From the NCBI GenBank assembly GCA_033675265.1, contig JAUJYZ010000532.1, positions 271,002 to 335,001 of the forward strand: DNA of 64,000 nucleotides, read 5' to 3'. The translations under genes and the position numbers were made by a program. Under the pieces are notes generated by a model. The model searched no databases and was not told the DNA's origin. It was given only the letters and a program-made list of their open reading frames with translations. This document shows positions 23,960-33,049 of this stretch, piece by piece. The number at the start of each line of letters is the position of its first letter. Positions within the stretch are counted from its first letter, which is position 1. Origin of the DNA: Actinostola sp. cb2023. Lineage: Eukaryota > Cnidaria > Anthozoa > Actiniaria > Actinostolidae.

Positions 23960-24118
23960 ATCTTGGGTACCATGTGGTGGGTATCATGTCGTGGGTATCA
24001 TTTCATAGGTATGTTGTGGGTATCATGTCGTGGGTATCATCTCGTGGGTATCATGTCGTGGGTATCATGTGGTGGGTATCATGTCTTGGGTCACATGTTG
24101 TGGGTATCATGTGGTTAT
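23960..24118. repeat. 14-bp minisatellite GTGGGTATCATGTC
   Basis: About ten units with small variants (GTCGTGGGTATCAT, GTGGTGGGTATCAT). The open frames across it are repeats of VGIMSW-type residues and are not genes. Confidence 0.9.
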
Positions 24119-24244
24119 ATTGGTTCTTTGTCAATGGTTGGTTGATGGAAAGCGCGTCCTTCCTCGGACTTCCTCGGGTACGAGAATGGGTTCCAATAGA
24201 CTCATCCACAGTCCCCGTCGTTGCACTCTCTCGCTAAGGGACTG

Positions 24245-24605
24245 TAAACAAAAAGTCGCGGATAAAAAAAAAGTCGCGGATTTAAAAAAAAAGTCGCGGA
24301 TAAACAAAAAGTCGCGGATAAAAAAAAAGGTCGCGGATAAAAAGAAAGTCGCGAATCAATAAAAAAAGTCGCGGACAAAAAAATAATGCGTGAACAAAAA
24401 ACAAAGTCGCGGATAAAAAAAAAGTCGCGGATAAAAAAAAAATCGCGGATGGAAAAAAAAAGTCGCGGATGGAGAAAAAAAAGTCGCGGATGGAGATAAA
24501 AAGTCGCGGATCGAAACGCAAAGTCGCGGATGGAAAAAAAAAGTCGCGGATGGAGAAAAAAAAGTCGCGGATGAAGATAAAAAAAAGTCGCGGATGGAAA
24601 AATTA
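24245..24605. repeat. AAGTCGCGGATAAAAAAAA array, right arm
   Basis: About 20 units of GTCGCGGAT plus an A-rich spacer, the inverted counterpart of 21270-21450. Spacers vary (GATAAAAAAA, GATGGAAAAA, GATGGAGAAA) and one unit is degenerate (ATGCGTGAAC). Confidence 0.9.
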
Positions 24606-24632
24606 AGTCCCTGTCCCTTCCAGGCCACCGTA

Positions 24633-24946
24633 AATAGACCTCTTTACCGATACCTCGGCCATTTTGGATTCTATTGTTTTGGCTAATACATTATGAGATG
24701 CTCAGGGTGCAAATGACCCAAAAACTGTACAGTGTGGAGTCGCGTCAATATATTATTTTTCTATTTCACTCTAACCATAGTGTTGTATGGCTTACTATCT
24801 ACATGTGTTGTTGTATTGTTGTATAATTTTCAGTGTACAAATTAGGTTTTCCGGTAGTTTTTCATGACCAAATGGTTACTGTAGCTTGCACCCTGGGCAT
24901 CCCATAATTCAATATGGCCGCCGTATCGGTAAAAAGGTCTATTCAT
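24633..24946. mobile_element. MITE with AATAGACCTTTTTACCGATA ends
   Basis: The left end AATAGACCTCTTTACCGATA and the right end, inverted, AATAGACCTTTTTACCGATA each continue into CGGCCAT. Inner words GGGATGCCCAGGGTGCAA and GAGATGCTCAGGGTGCAA also match inverted. It directly abuts the TA flank of the preceding element, which may have inserted beside or into it. Confidence 0.75.
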
Positions 24947-25912
24947 TGTACGATAAAAGAAAACTATAAGCTAGTACTACATACATTTACAAGAGAGAAA
25001 AGTGGAAAGGTTTGCCAGTTTATATGAAACTAGATACAGGCAATTGACATGTTCGTGCTGTTGATTGTCATGAAATTATAAAATGTAGGAAAATAAAAAA
25101 GTTCTAAACGATAATTGCCAAGCACCGATATTATGTTGCTCAAGAATGCAAATAAACAATTGCCATACGTCAACTCTGAGACTCGGCGACTCACTTTAGG
25201 ATCAGATATCTCTTCTAATCGAGTCATAATTTCCTCGAATCTGATTGGTTGAGAGACCAATTTGTCCTATTTTAGCATGAATTGGACTCAGTCCTATTAC
25301 CATAATGTTCAAAACGATCGTTGACGTCCGTGACGGCAATTTACGACGGCATTTTACCTGTTTTCACGCAATGATATTCTCTTGATAGAGCATATTACAT
25401 GGCCGTGCGCGCGGAAATACGGAATTTAGCTTCGAGTGTTGAGAAATATATCAATGATATCACCACTGGCCATTGGTAGCGGTGTTGATATGGATTTTAC
25501 GATGTTGCTATCAGCCAGTATTAACCACTGATTGCTATATGATAACATTTATATGATTTCATTAAAATTCTTGCGACATCAAATTTTATAGTTTTTAAAT
25601 ACTGGAGTATTTTTTGTAAATATAGTTTTTAGCATTTATAGCGAAAGAGCCCTTATAGGGAACTGCATGTATTAAAGTATGCATGAATGTAAAAAAAAAC
25701 TAGGTTTGTATGTAAGTGTCCTCTGTTATTACAGAAATACTGACAGAAACTCATGCATAAGGGGGTTAATGCAATCCCTTATGAATTTCTGTGAAATATC
25801 ATTACCTTCCAGACTAATAGATAGTAATAATACTTGTCATGTTCTAAAGACAAACCGACGTCAAACCCGAGACTCGGTGGCTCACAGTTGTAAATATCCC
25901 TGGTTTATTGTC
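24947..25912. other. Intergenic, no gene recognised
   Basis: Short open frames only. Weak inverted words around a GCGGTGTTGATATGG segment (25440-25540) resemble 21001-21060. Nothing firmer is visible. Confidence 0.5.
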
Positions 25913-26015
25913 CAACCAATCACAACACAGTAAGTCGTACAACCCAACCAATCACGACACAGTAAGTCGTACAACCCAACCAATCACGACACAGTAAGTC
26001 GTACAACCCAACCAA
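25913..26015. repeat. 32-bp tandem repeat, three units
   Basis: The unit AACCAATCACGACACAGTAA continues GTCGTACAACCC. Two units are nearly identical and the first differs by one base. The reverse strand reads as a CCAAT-box-like ATTGGTT in each unit, without other promoter context. Confidence 0.9.
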
Positions 26016-26369
26016 TCACATTTCGACAAATTTGGTTGAAATATTCTTACTATCTTCAGTACATGTTTTGTCAGTCTCAGTTCAGAACGAAACGAGAAGC
26101 AAAAGAAATCTAGAAGAAGAAGAAGAAGAAGAAAAAAAAAGACGAAGAATAAGAAGAAAAATAATCGTCTTATGCAAGGTACGAGTTCTCCAAAACATGG
26201 CATGTTTTTAAAAGACGTTCCCTTTATCCTACCGTTTTTGAGGTTTCATATATACAGTGGGACCCCGCTATCTCGAACTATCCAGGGAATTAAAGCAAAA
26301 AATTGTGGTAGCCTCAACCGAGATCGATAGGGTGATTGCAATAAACCCGTGAAATAGTTAGTACGGAGC

Positions 26370-26925
26370 TAATATGGGAAAACTGGCTTTTCGTAATTAC
26401 TAGCCATTCTCAGTTGTCGTTGCTGCTCAGAATCTTTTGCAAACCTATTTTTATAGGGAAACCAAGACTTTGACGCAAAGAAATCTGGAAAATCAACCGA
26501 TTCTGAAAAAGTTCTCTCAAAATTACATAACGTAGATATTTTCCATAAAGAGCAAATATGGGAAAACGGTTTTTTCGTAATTTCTAGCCATTCTATTTGT
26601 CGTTGCTGCTCAGAATCTTTTGCAAACCTATTTTTATAGAGAATTTAAACCAAGACTTTGACGCAAAGAAATCTGGAAAATCAACCGATTCTGAAAAAGT
26701 TCTCTCAAAATTACATAACGTAGATATTTTCCATAAAGAGCAAATATGGGAAAACGGTTTTTTCGTAATTTCTAGCCATTCTATTTGTCGTTGCTGCTCA
26801 GAATCTTTTGCAAACCTATTTTTATAGGGAAACCAAGACTTTGACGCAAAGAAATCTGGAAAATCAACCGATTCTGAAAAAAAGACCTCTCAATATTACA
26901 TAACGTAGAAATTTTCCTTAAACTG
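26370..26925. repeat. Triplicated ~185-bp unit
   Basis: Three head-to-tail copies begin near 26370, 26552 and 26740. Each contains CAAATATGGGAAAAC, CGTTGCTGCTCAGAATCTTT and ACCAAGACTTTGACGCAAAG. Lengths differ by a few bases (the second copy has an extra GAATTTA). Just upstream, ACAGTGGGACCCCGCTATCT at 26260 resembles a pogo/Tigger-type terminal repeat. Confidence 0.9.
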
Positions 26926-27860
26926 GGGTGTTTCTTGGTGCTACAGTCTGCATTGTATTCTTGGTTAGGTTTCTTTGTATGCAGGGTATTGTTTTGGTTC
27001 AAGTTCATTCTTCTCGTTCTTTGTGTTCATTTTCTAACGTCATTTGGTGTTCTGCAACACCAAGAAATTAAACCTCCATAAACTGGCTAATAGACACCGA
27101 GTAGACTTTATTTCCATTGTTTTCTTTTGTGACTATTACACACTAACACTAACATCAAATGTTCACGGGTTTATCAGTTGCAATCAAAGTAACCGAGCAA
27201 ATTTTACAGGAAAATAGAACTAGATGGGGTACAAGTGGTCGCGTATCTAGAGAAGAAGCCCGCTGTATACGTAAATTAAAAACTGCGCTCGTTTGCTTTT
27301 GGAATTAAGAGGGAGTCAGATTCGAGTGACAGACACGGAGATCGTAATCATGGATGTCTTGAGACGTTTTTGTCACAATTTAGTCTCCCTCGCACGTGAT
27401 GATCGAGGGAGTTTGGGACCGAAACTAGGAACGACTGTGTTTCTGCGTCATCGGTCATATTCTCGTACCCAGGGCCCACTCGTCAAATGGGTACGAGAAT
27501 GCGACATCACTTGGCGAGCGTCAAAGGAGTTTGCTTCAAGCGGCTGGTTTCTAAGTTATCGCAGCCAAACCCTTGGAAAATTAAACATGTACTTGTAGTA
27601 ATTGATTCTGCCAGGGGCGTAGCTAGGGGGTCCTAGGGTGCCCGTACGTGGATGGACACCCCCTTCCCATCAGTGAGTGGGGGAAGACTCGAACAATCTG
27701 GTAAGTCAGTGATGTGAGCCGGGTTGTGCGGAGGAGATGGCTATCACTGCACTGGCGTAGCTAGGACCCCCATTGAAATAATCCTAGGTAATGCCCCATG
27801 TAACTGTATAACAAAATAATATGCTATAGCAAGCCTTTGTCTTGTTATTATGGTAGAAGT

Positions 27861-27893
27861 ATAAATAGGAAAATTTTGTATTCTGATTTCAGT
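27861..27893 (+). promoter_or_regulatory. TATA box with initiator, 30 bases apart
   Basis: TATAAATA begins at 27861, and an initiator-like TTTCAGT has its A at 27891, the textbook 30-base spacing. The ATG follows at 27897. That would leave only a six-base leader, so the same TTTCAG could instead be a 3' splice site for an upstream leader exon. Confidence 0.5.
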
Positions 27894-27896
27894 AAA

Positions 27897-28181
27897 ATGA
27901 AAGGCACCGCCATCGTGTTCTTGCTGGCCGTGATTGTTCTGATCCAAGGAAAACCGCTAGAGTCGACTGAAAACGACTACCCACCTCGTCCACCCCCAGC
28001 AGGCTGTGATTATGAATCCAAACACTACAGTCCAGGTGCTTTGATGAAGAAGACGCGTTGCAGTGACATTTACTGCTCTGACGATCTATACGGCCCATTT
28101 GCCGGTCGACCCATTCATCGTGATTTCTTCAATAGACCTGGATGCACGCCACATGAATGGTACAATTTTGGGCTAATTTAG
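27897..28181 (+). CDS. Small secreted Cys-containing protein
   Basis: A 94-residue frame begins with a clear signal peptide, MKGTAIVFLLAVIVLIQG, with cleavage expected around residue 18-19 (…QG/KP). The mature part starts with a Pro-rich stretch (YPPRPPPAGC) followed by CDYESKHYSPGALMKK and TRCSDIYCSDD; a last Cys sits in RPGCTPHEW. The spacing C-x-Y…Y-S-P-G…C-x4-C recalls the start of single-domain von Willebrand factor C proteins of invertebrates, but only four cysteines are present instead of eight, so this is a resemblance and not an assignment. Codon use is less AT-biased than the surroundings, and a TATA box lies 36 bases upstream. The ATG is the first after that promoter. The product is probably extracellular; function is unknown. 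Confidence 0.7.
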   Translation: MKGTAIVFLLAVIVLIQGKPLESTENDYPPRPPPAGCDYESKHYSPGALMKKTRCSDIYCSDDLYGPFAGRPIHRDFFNRPGCTPHEWYNFGLI

Positions 28182-28228
28182 AAAAGATTGGAGGACTGGG
28201 AACGAGTTTTAAGAATTAATCTAATTCA

Positions 28229-28504
28229 AAAATGAACCCCATCACAAGAAAGAGCATGTCAGAATTAGTAAGTTTTAGGAGTTTGATAGGGTTTGGAGAA
28301 GCAGCAACTGAACTGCAGACATTTAAAAACTGCAAAAATTACAAAGAAATGTATGGTTACTCGGGACAAGCGTCCCTACTAAACATACATTTCTTTGTAA
28401 TTTTTGCGATTTTTGGAAAGCTATTACTCGTTCAATATCTAACAAAACCTTTTGAAACTTTGTAATAATGCTAATTGTGATATGCTCTTTCTTGTGATGG
28501 GGTT
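28229..28504. mobile_element. Fold-back MITE just 3' of the secreted-protein gene
   Basis: GAACCCCATCACAAGAAAGA at 28229 is inverted at 28504 over 24 bases. An inner pair ACTGCAAAAATTACAAAGAA … TTCTTTGTAATTTTTGC makes a second stem. It begins 48 bases after the stop codon, so it may lie in the 3' untranslated region. No target duplication is clear. Confidence 0.85.
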
Positions 28505-30410
28505 CCTTTACTCGTTTCTAAAGTGGCTATATAGTCTAGAGTATCTACAATAGTATCAGCCATTGCTAATGTATCCTGTTCTTGAAATACTGAGCAAGTA
28601 AAATGTTGACTAAATGGCATCATTGTTTCTGTTATTATGGGTTGTAGAATGATCGACCACGTTGAGGTTTTCAGGGGACGGAGTTTTCGAAAAGCCCGAT
28701 CTTAGTAGTGGCGTGCATCCCCGAAACTGATTCTCAGCCGGCTTGACTCGAGCTAGCTCGACAAACCTCGGAACCACTGCATACGCTCCCACTCCTCTAT
28801 CAAAAACTGACAAAAAGGAAAGCTTGAAAAATTAAATGAACTGAAATAAAAATGGGACGATCTCCCGAGACTTCAGTCGAAGCCGAGACATCGGATCGAC
28901 TTACGTAAAGGATGAAAATTTCAGTGCTAGTTCATTGAACACGATATGATCGTGGCCTTCGCACAGCACATGGAAGCAGACTCCGATTGCTTCATTGGAA
29001 CAAGGTTTAAATTTCGGCTATTTTGCTATTTTTCAAAGATTCCGAGCCGTCTCTGCTAGAAGTATATTTCTGCGGAATAATTAACGCGAAAAAACAAATC
29101 GCATCGCAACTGGAAGTGTCACATGTAAATCGTGATGGATGAGATGGTTGATTTTCAAATCCAGCCATTCTTGTCTTCAGACACGCAAAACTATCAACAA
29201 CAACAACGGAATTCGCTCCAAATTCAACTCCATTTCTTTTTTATGTTATTCCTCATTACCCGACGTTGACGACAGAACACTTTCTCATCTCAGAATTAAA
29301 CAATTGGAGGAGAAATCATGGCGTTTTTCAGACACTTTCAGTTCACGTTTTTATCATCGGCTTCAAACAAAGACATACATGCGTACCATGGAAACGAGGC
29401 CACGCACTTTTGGCAGCGTGTAGTAGATAGAACAACACTGGTGATTGGTTAAATATTGACCTCTATTGTGTCAATATCTTTAATAGTTTTAATTGGTTAA
29501 TAATTATACAAACTATGCGTCAAAAACATGTTCGATTCGAAATATACCTGACGTCTAGTCTGGAAGCGCAAAAAAGGCGCGCAAAAAAATAAATATAAAA
29601 TTACTGGAGAGACGACTGGGCCGGGACGAGTCAATGCATGTAAGGAGAAAGAGTGAGATTGTGTCTCTGGTCTTTCTGTGGTGGATCCGAGGGCCTACTA
29701 AGGCAGTTTTGGCCACTTTCGACTTGTAAAGAATGCAACCCCGGTGCAATATTTTGCCCGTATATACGTACGTAGGTCGGGGTGGCAAAAGATCGGAAAA
29801 AAAACTACATAAAAGTAATTAAAATACACTATATAAAATAAAAACAGAAACTAAAAGAAGACAAAAATAATTTAAAATAAACTTTACCGAAAAAAAAACT
29901 TAAAAAAGAATGGGTCGACCGCACCGGACGTGACTCGAACCCGCGCGCTACTTAGGATAATTTATGCAAAACACTAAAAATCGACCATACACCCAGACTC
30001 AAATGCTGAGTCACCGTATGTTACGTATAGGACGAAGATTTCACCCTCATCCGCGCTATCGGGTAGTACACAATCAGCGAAGTAGTCAAAGAGGGAGGGA
30101 ACAGTCGTATCCTAGTCCTAAATGACTGCCCCTTACCACATCAAGCTATCTGTACTTCCGATTGTTTTCGAGGGTCAATTTAGTAGTCTATCGTGTAACG
30201 GTTATTGTTATGGAAATTTCTTGACTAACGTAGCCCGCTGGAAATACGTTGGACCACGACGCCAGTGACCCCGGGATCGACTCTCCGTGGACTGAACAAC
30301 CTTTTTTAACTTATCTTTTTTTTTTGCCGTTTTTATTTTCTTGTCATTTCTTTCGTTGTATGAATGACGAGATTAACATTGACATATTTCGATTTTTAAA
30401 GAACAAATAA
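28505..30410. other. Intergenic, with pol III B-box-like words
   Basis: No gene is recognised; short frames such as 29139-29423 lack features. On the minus strand near 29945-29955 the word GGTTCGAGTCA matches a tRNA B box with one mismatch, and near 30273 a plus-strand GGGATCGACTC is similar. Neither has a foldable tRNA around it. They could be decayed tRNA-derived SINE heads. Confidence 0.3.
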
Positions 30411-30414
30411 AATA

Positions 30415-30462
30415 ATAATTACTCGGACACTTCCGGAGGAGTGGCCGAGTAATAAAATACGC
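30415..30462. repeat. Orphan hairpin tip of the TTATTACTCGG family
   Basis: ATTACTCGGACACTTCCGGA, then GGAGTGGCCGAGTAATAAAA and GCTTTCTT, matches the left tip at 15533 closely. No inverted partner is visible nearby, so it is probably a solo or truncated end. Confidence 0.65.
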
Positions 30463-30824
30463 TTTCTTATTTATTTATTTTTTCCGTTGTACAAAATGCC
30501 AGGAATGTATGTTTGTTTCATGGTTTCGATTGGCTGAAAACGTGGCCGATTGGATCGTATCGGAACATAAAATTACTCCTAGGTTCGAAGACTGATTAGA
30601 CTGCATGGTCATCGTTAGAAATGCTAACTCATCGTTCCACGACTACTGACTAGAAGTGCTGTGTAGAAGCTCGTGCTGTATCGAGAGAGAAGCAGTTGTG
30701 TAATATGCAGAAGAGAAATGAAGAAGCATGATTGACTGAAAATAGTGCTATTGAAGCCTTTGTATGTAAGCTTAAATATATTTAAAAAAAAAAAAACAAC
30801 AACGAACAAACGAAGGGCGAAAAT

Positions 30825-30962
30825 ACTGAAACTGAGCCTTGAAAGCCATGGAAGCGAATGCCAAAGTTATAAGTAATGCCAAAGTTATAAACAATGCCAA
30901 AGTTATAAATTACGACCAATATGTTATGAATGAAAGCCTTTATTATATAAACTTGAAGTTCC
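30825..30962. repeat. Triplicated locus, copy 2, first segment
   Basis: This segment matches 940-1045 (GAATGAAAGCCTTTATTAT and TAAACTTGAAGTT). Copy 2 also has a local triplication of AATGCCAAAGTTATAAA. It ends abruptly at 30962, where the 28-bp satellite begins. The segment that carries the small membrane-protein gene in the other copies is missing here. Confidence 0.8.
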
Positions 30963-31815
30963 ATCCTATTCCAGACTAAAGCTTTAAAATGTATACCCTA
31001 TCCCAGACTAAAGCTTAAAGAAATGTATACCCTATCCCAGACTAAAGCTTAAAAATGTATACCCTATCCCAGACTAAAGCTTAAAGAAATGTATACCCTA
31101 TCCCCGGACTAAAGCGTAAAGAAATGTATACCCTATCCCAGACTAAAGCTTAAAGAAATGTATACCCTATCCCAGACTAAAGCTTAAAGAAATGTATACC
31201 CTATCCCAGACTAAAGCTTAAAGAAATGTATACCCTATCCCAGACTAAAGCTTAAAGAATTGTATACCCTATCCCAGACTAAAGCTTAAAGACTGTATAC
31301 CCTATCCCAGACTAAAGCTTAAAAATGTATACCCTATCCCAGACTAAAGCTTAAAGAAATGTATACCCTATCCCAGACTAAAGCTTAAAGAAATGTATAC
31401 CCTATCCCAGACTAAAGCTTAATGACTGTATACCCTATCCCAGACTAAAGCTTAAAAATGTATACCCTATCCCAGACTAAAGCTTAAAGAATTGTATACC
31501 CTATCCCAGACTAAAGCTTAAAGAAATGTATACCCTATCCCAGACTAAAGCTTAAAGAAATGTATACCCTATCCCAGACTAAAGCTTAAAGAAATGTATA
31601 CCCTATCCCAGACTAAAGCTTAAAAATGTATACCCTATCCCAGACTAAAGCTTAAAAATGTATACCCTATCCCAGACTAAAGCTTTAAAATGTATACCCT
31701 ATCCCAGACTAAAGCTTAAAAATGTACACCCTGTCCCAGACTAAAGCTTAAAAATGTATACCCTATCCCAGACTAAAGCTTAAAAATGTATACCCTATCC
31801 CAGATTGAAAGTGTG
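30963..31815. repeat. ~28-bp satellite ATGTATACCCTATCCCAGAC, about 30 units
   Basis: The unit ATGTATACCCTATCCCAGAC followed by TAAAGCTTAAA comes with spacer variants (AAAGAA, AAAAA, AAAGAATT, AATGACT), giving mixed periods of 27-31. Each unit contains AAGCTT. The array ends in a non-tandem tail AGATTGAAAGTGTGCTAAAG (31803-32003) that is shared word for word with 60487-60700. The satellite is therefore the expanded internal part of a mobile repeat family. Confidence 0.95.
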
Positions 31816-32003
31816 CTAAAGGGATATGTAAACTGATAGCGACTGATAGTGGCGTTATTGCAGAAACCATACCCTATACCAGACCAAAACGTACCTCATC
31901 CTAGACTAAAAGTGCAAAAACGATACCCTATCCCAGACCTGGGAGCTCAAAAACCATACCCTATCCCGCGGCACATACCCGTATAGCATATATAGGGGAT
32001 ATT
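31816..32003. repeat. Tail of the satellite-bearing repeat family
   Basis: It contains GGGATATGTAAACTGATAGC, ACCATACCCTATACCAGACC and CCCGTATAGCATATATAGGG. The same tail follows the satellite at 60500-60710, and parts appear at 17690-17770 and 18590-18660. After TATAGGGGA it joins locus sequence (ATTGGTAATGAG), marking the right insertion or deletion boundary. Confidence 0.85.
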
Positions 32004-32156
32004 GGTAATGAGTTGTACTCTAACTTATCATTAGCTTATGTCATCAGTCTTATTTAATGTTAACAGAATTACCCACAATGATAACGTATATGACTGTAAT
32101 TATCAACTTCAGTACAGTGAAAGTTATAATACAGGAAGATTGCATCACGGCATATA

Positions 32157-32435
32157 TAGCTAATTGCATAATCGTTGTCGGGTTGAAAATCATGAAAGCT
32201 ATGACCAAAAGGAATTCTGGGAAATTAAAACTCTCAAATAACACCGTCAAATCATCGACCTTTTTATCCAGACTTGTAGGATCTTAATTAAATAGCTCAT
32301 ATACCTTCAAAACTACGAGAACATTGAATATATCTGTATGTAATGTGGCTCATGAACTGATTTCCTATCCATCCTTGCGGTCTCAGCTTCTATGATTTAT
32401 GATTTTCAACCCGACAACGATTATGCAATTAGCTA
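32157..32435. mobile_element. 279-bp MITE with TAGCTAATTGCATAATCG ends, copy 2
   Basis: The ends TAGCTAATTGCATAATCGTT are inverted over about 40 bases through GTCGGGTTGAAAATCAT. Copy 1 of the locus at about 1660-1672 (CATATATTGACCC) is an empty site. Comparing the two gives a TA target duplication. The same insertion, identical in length once a younger insert is removed, is at 61085-61541. It has no coding potential. Such TA-flanked MITEs are usually mobilised by Tc1/mariner-like transposases. Confidence 0.88.
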
Positions 32436-32537
32436 TATTGACCCAGTACAGTCCTCCTAGGTAAATTACACCACAGGGACCCCGGCAACACAAATGATCA
32501 TGCTCGATCGAACTGGTTCTAGCTCGCCATATTATTT

Positions 32538-32558
32538 CCATATATGGTCCATATATGG
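32538..32558. promoter_or_regulatory. Two CArG-box-like palindromes one base apart, copy 2
   Basis: CCATATATGG occurs at 32538-32547 and 32549-32558, 80-100 bases past the stop codon of the minus-strand gene. The same pair is kept in copy 3 (61644-61664), and one box is kept in copy 1. Conservation may simply reflect recent duplication. Confidence 0.3.
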
Positions 32559-33049
32559 TCCATATAGTTCCCACATTTAACCCATACTAAACGTTTGGTG
32601 TGGGTTCTTTGGCCTGTTTGGTTTTAAATCGAAAGGGATTATTCTTGTCCCATGATCTTCATGATGTCAGTGAGAATCTCCCAGCTTTGTTCTGCAATAT
32701 CTTTGTTTTCTTCGTTAAACAACGAGCAGAAGTACTCCTTCTTTGTGATCAGTATAACCATTTTCAAAAACATTCTTGATGCGGCATAAGTCCTTCCAAA
32801 TGACATCCCCATTCTTAATAACATACTTGATGAAGCCAAGCGCTGATCCTCCCTCTGCTTTAGCAGTTTCAATTGCGATGACAATATTTGCGACACTCAC
32901 GGTCTTGATTCTAAGTATTAGTAATGTACGTTCCATAGATCAGCTGCACCTTTGCCACGTATATCCATTCCACCCGTTCGACGACAATATATTTTCGCTG
33001 GACTTTCTTGGTAATTTGTACTGATTTATACATAATAGCAACGTCGATG

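Larger units (their letters stand above)
21251..24630. mobile_element. 3.4 kb TA-flanked element with mirrored arrays near both ends
   Basis: Perfect 20-base terminal repeats CGGTGGCCTGGAAGGGACAG begin at 21251 and end at 24630. Each is flanked outside by TA, consistent with a TA target duplication. Inside both ends lies an array of CGCGACTTTTTTTTTATC-type units (21270-21450; inverted at 24245-24605). Both arrays are followed by a further inverted segment of about 52 bases (21451-21503 and 24190-24243) with AGTCCCTTAGCGAGAGAGTG and GGGGACTGTGGA. No transposase is visible, so it is non-autonomous. Nested inside are a 580-bp inverted-repeat unit, a hairpin, an ATT run and a 14-bp array. Confidence 0.9.

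Noticed and set aside
29940..30290. tRNA gene suggested by GGTTCGAGTCA and GGGATCGACTC words
   Set aside because: No matching A box or cloverleaf stems could be drawn around either word; at most decayed SINE heads.
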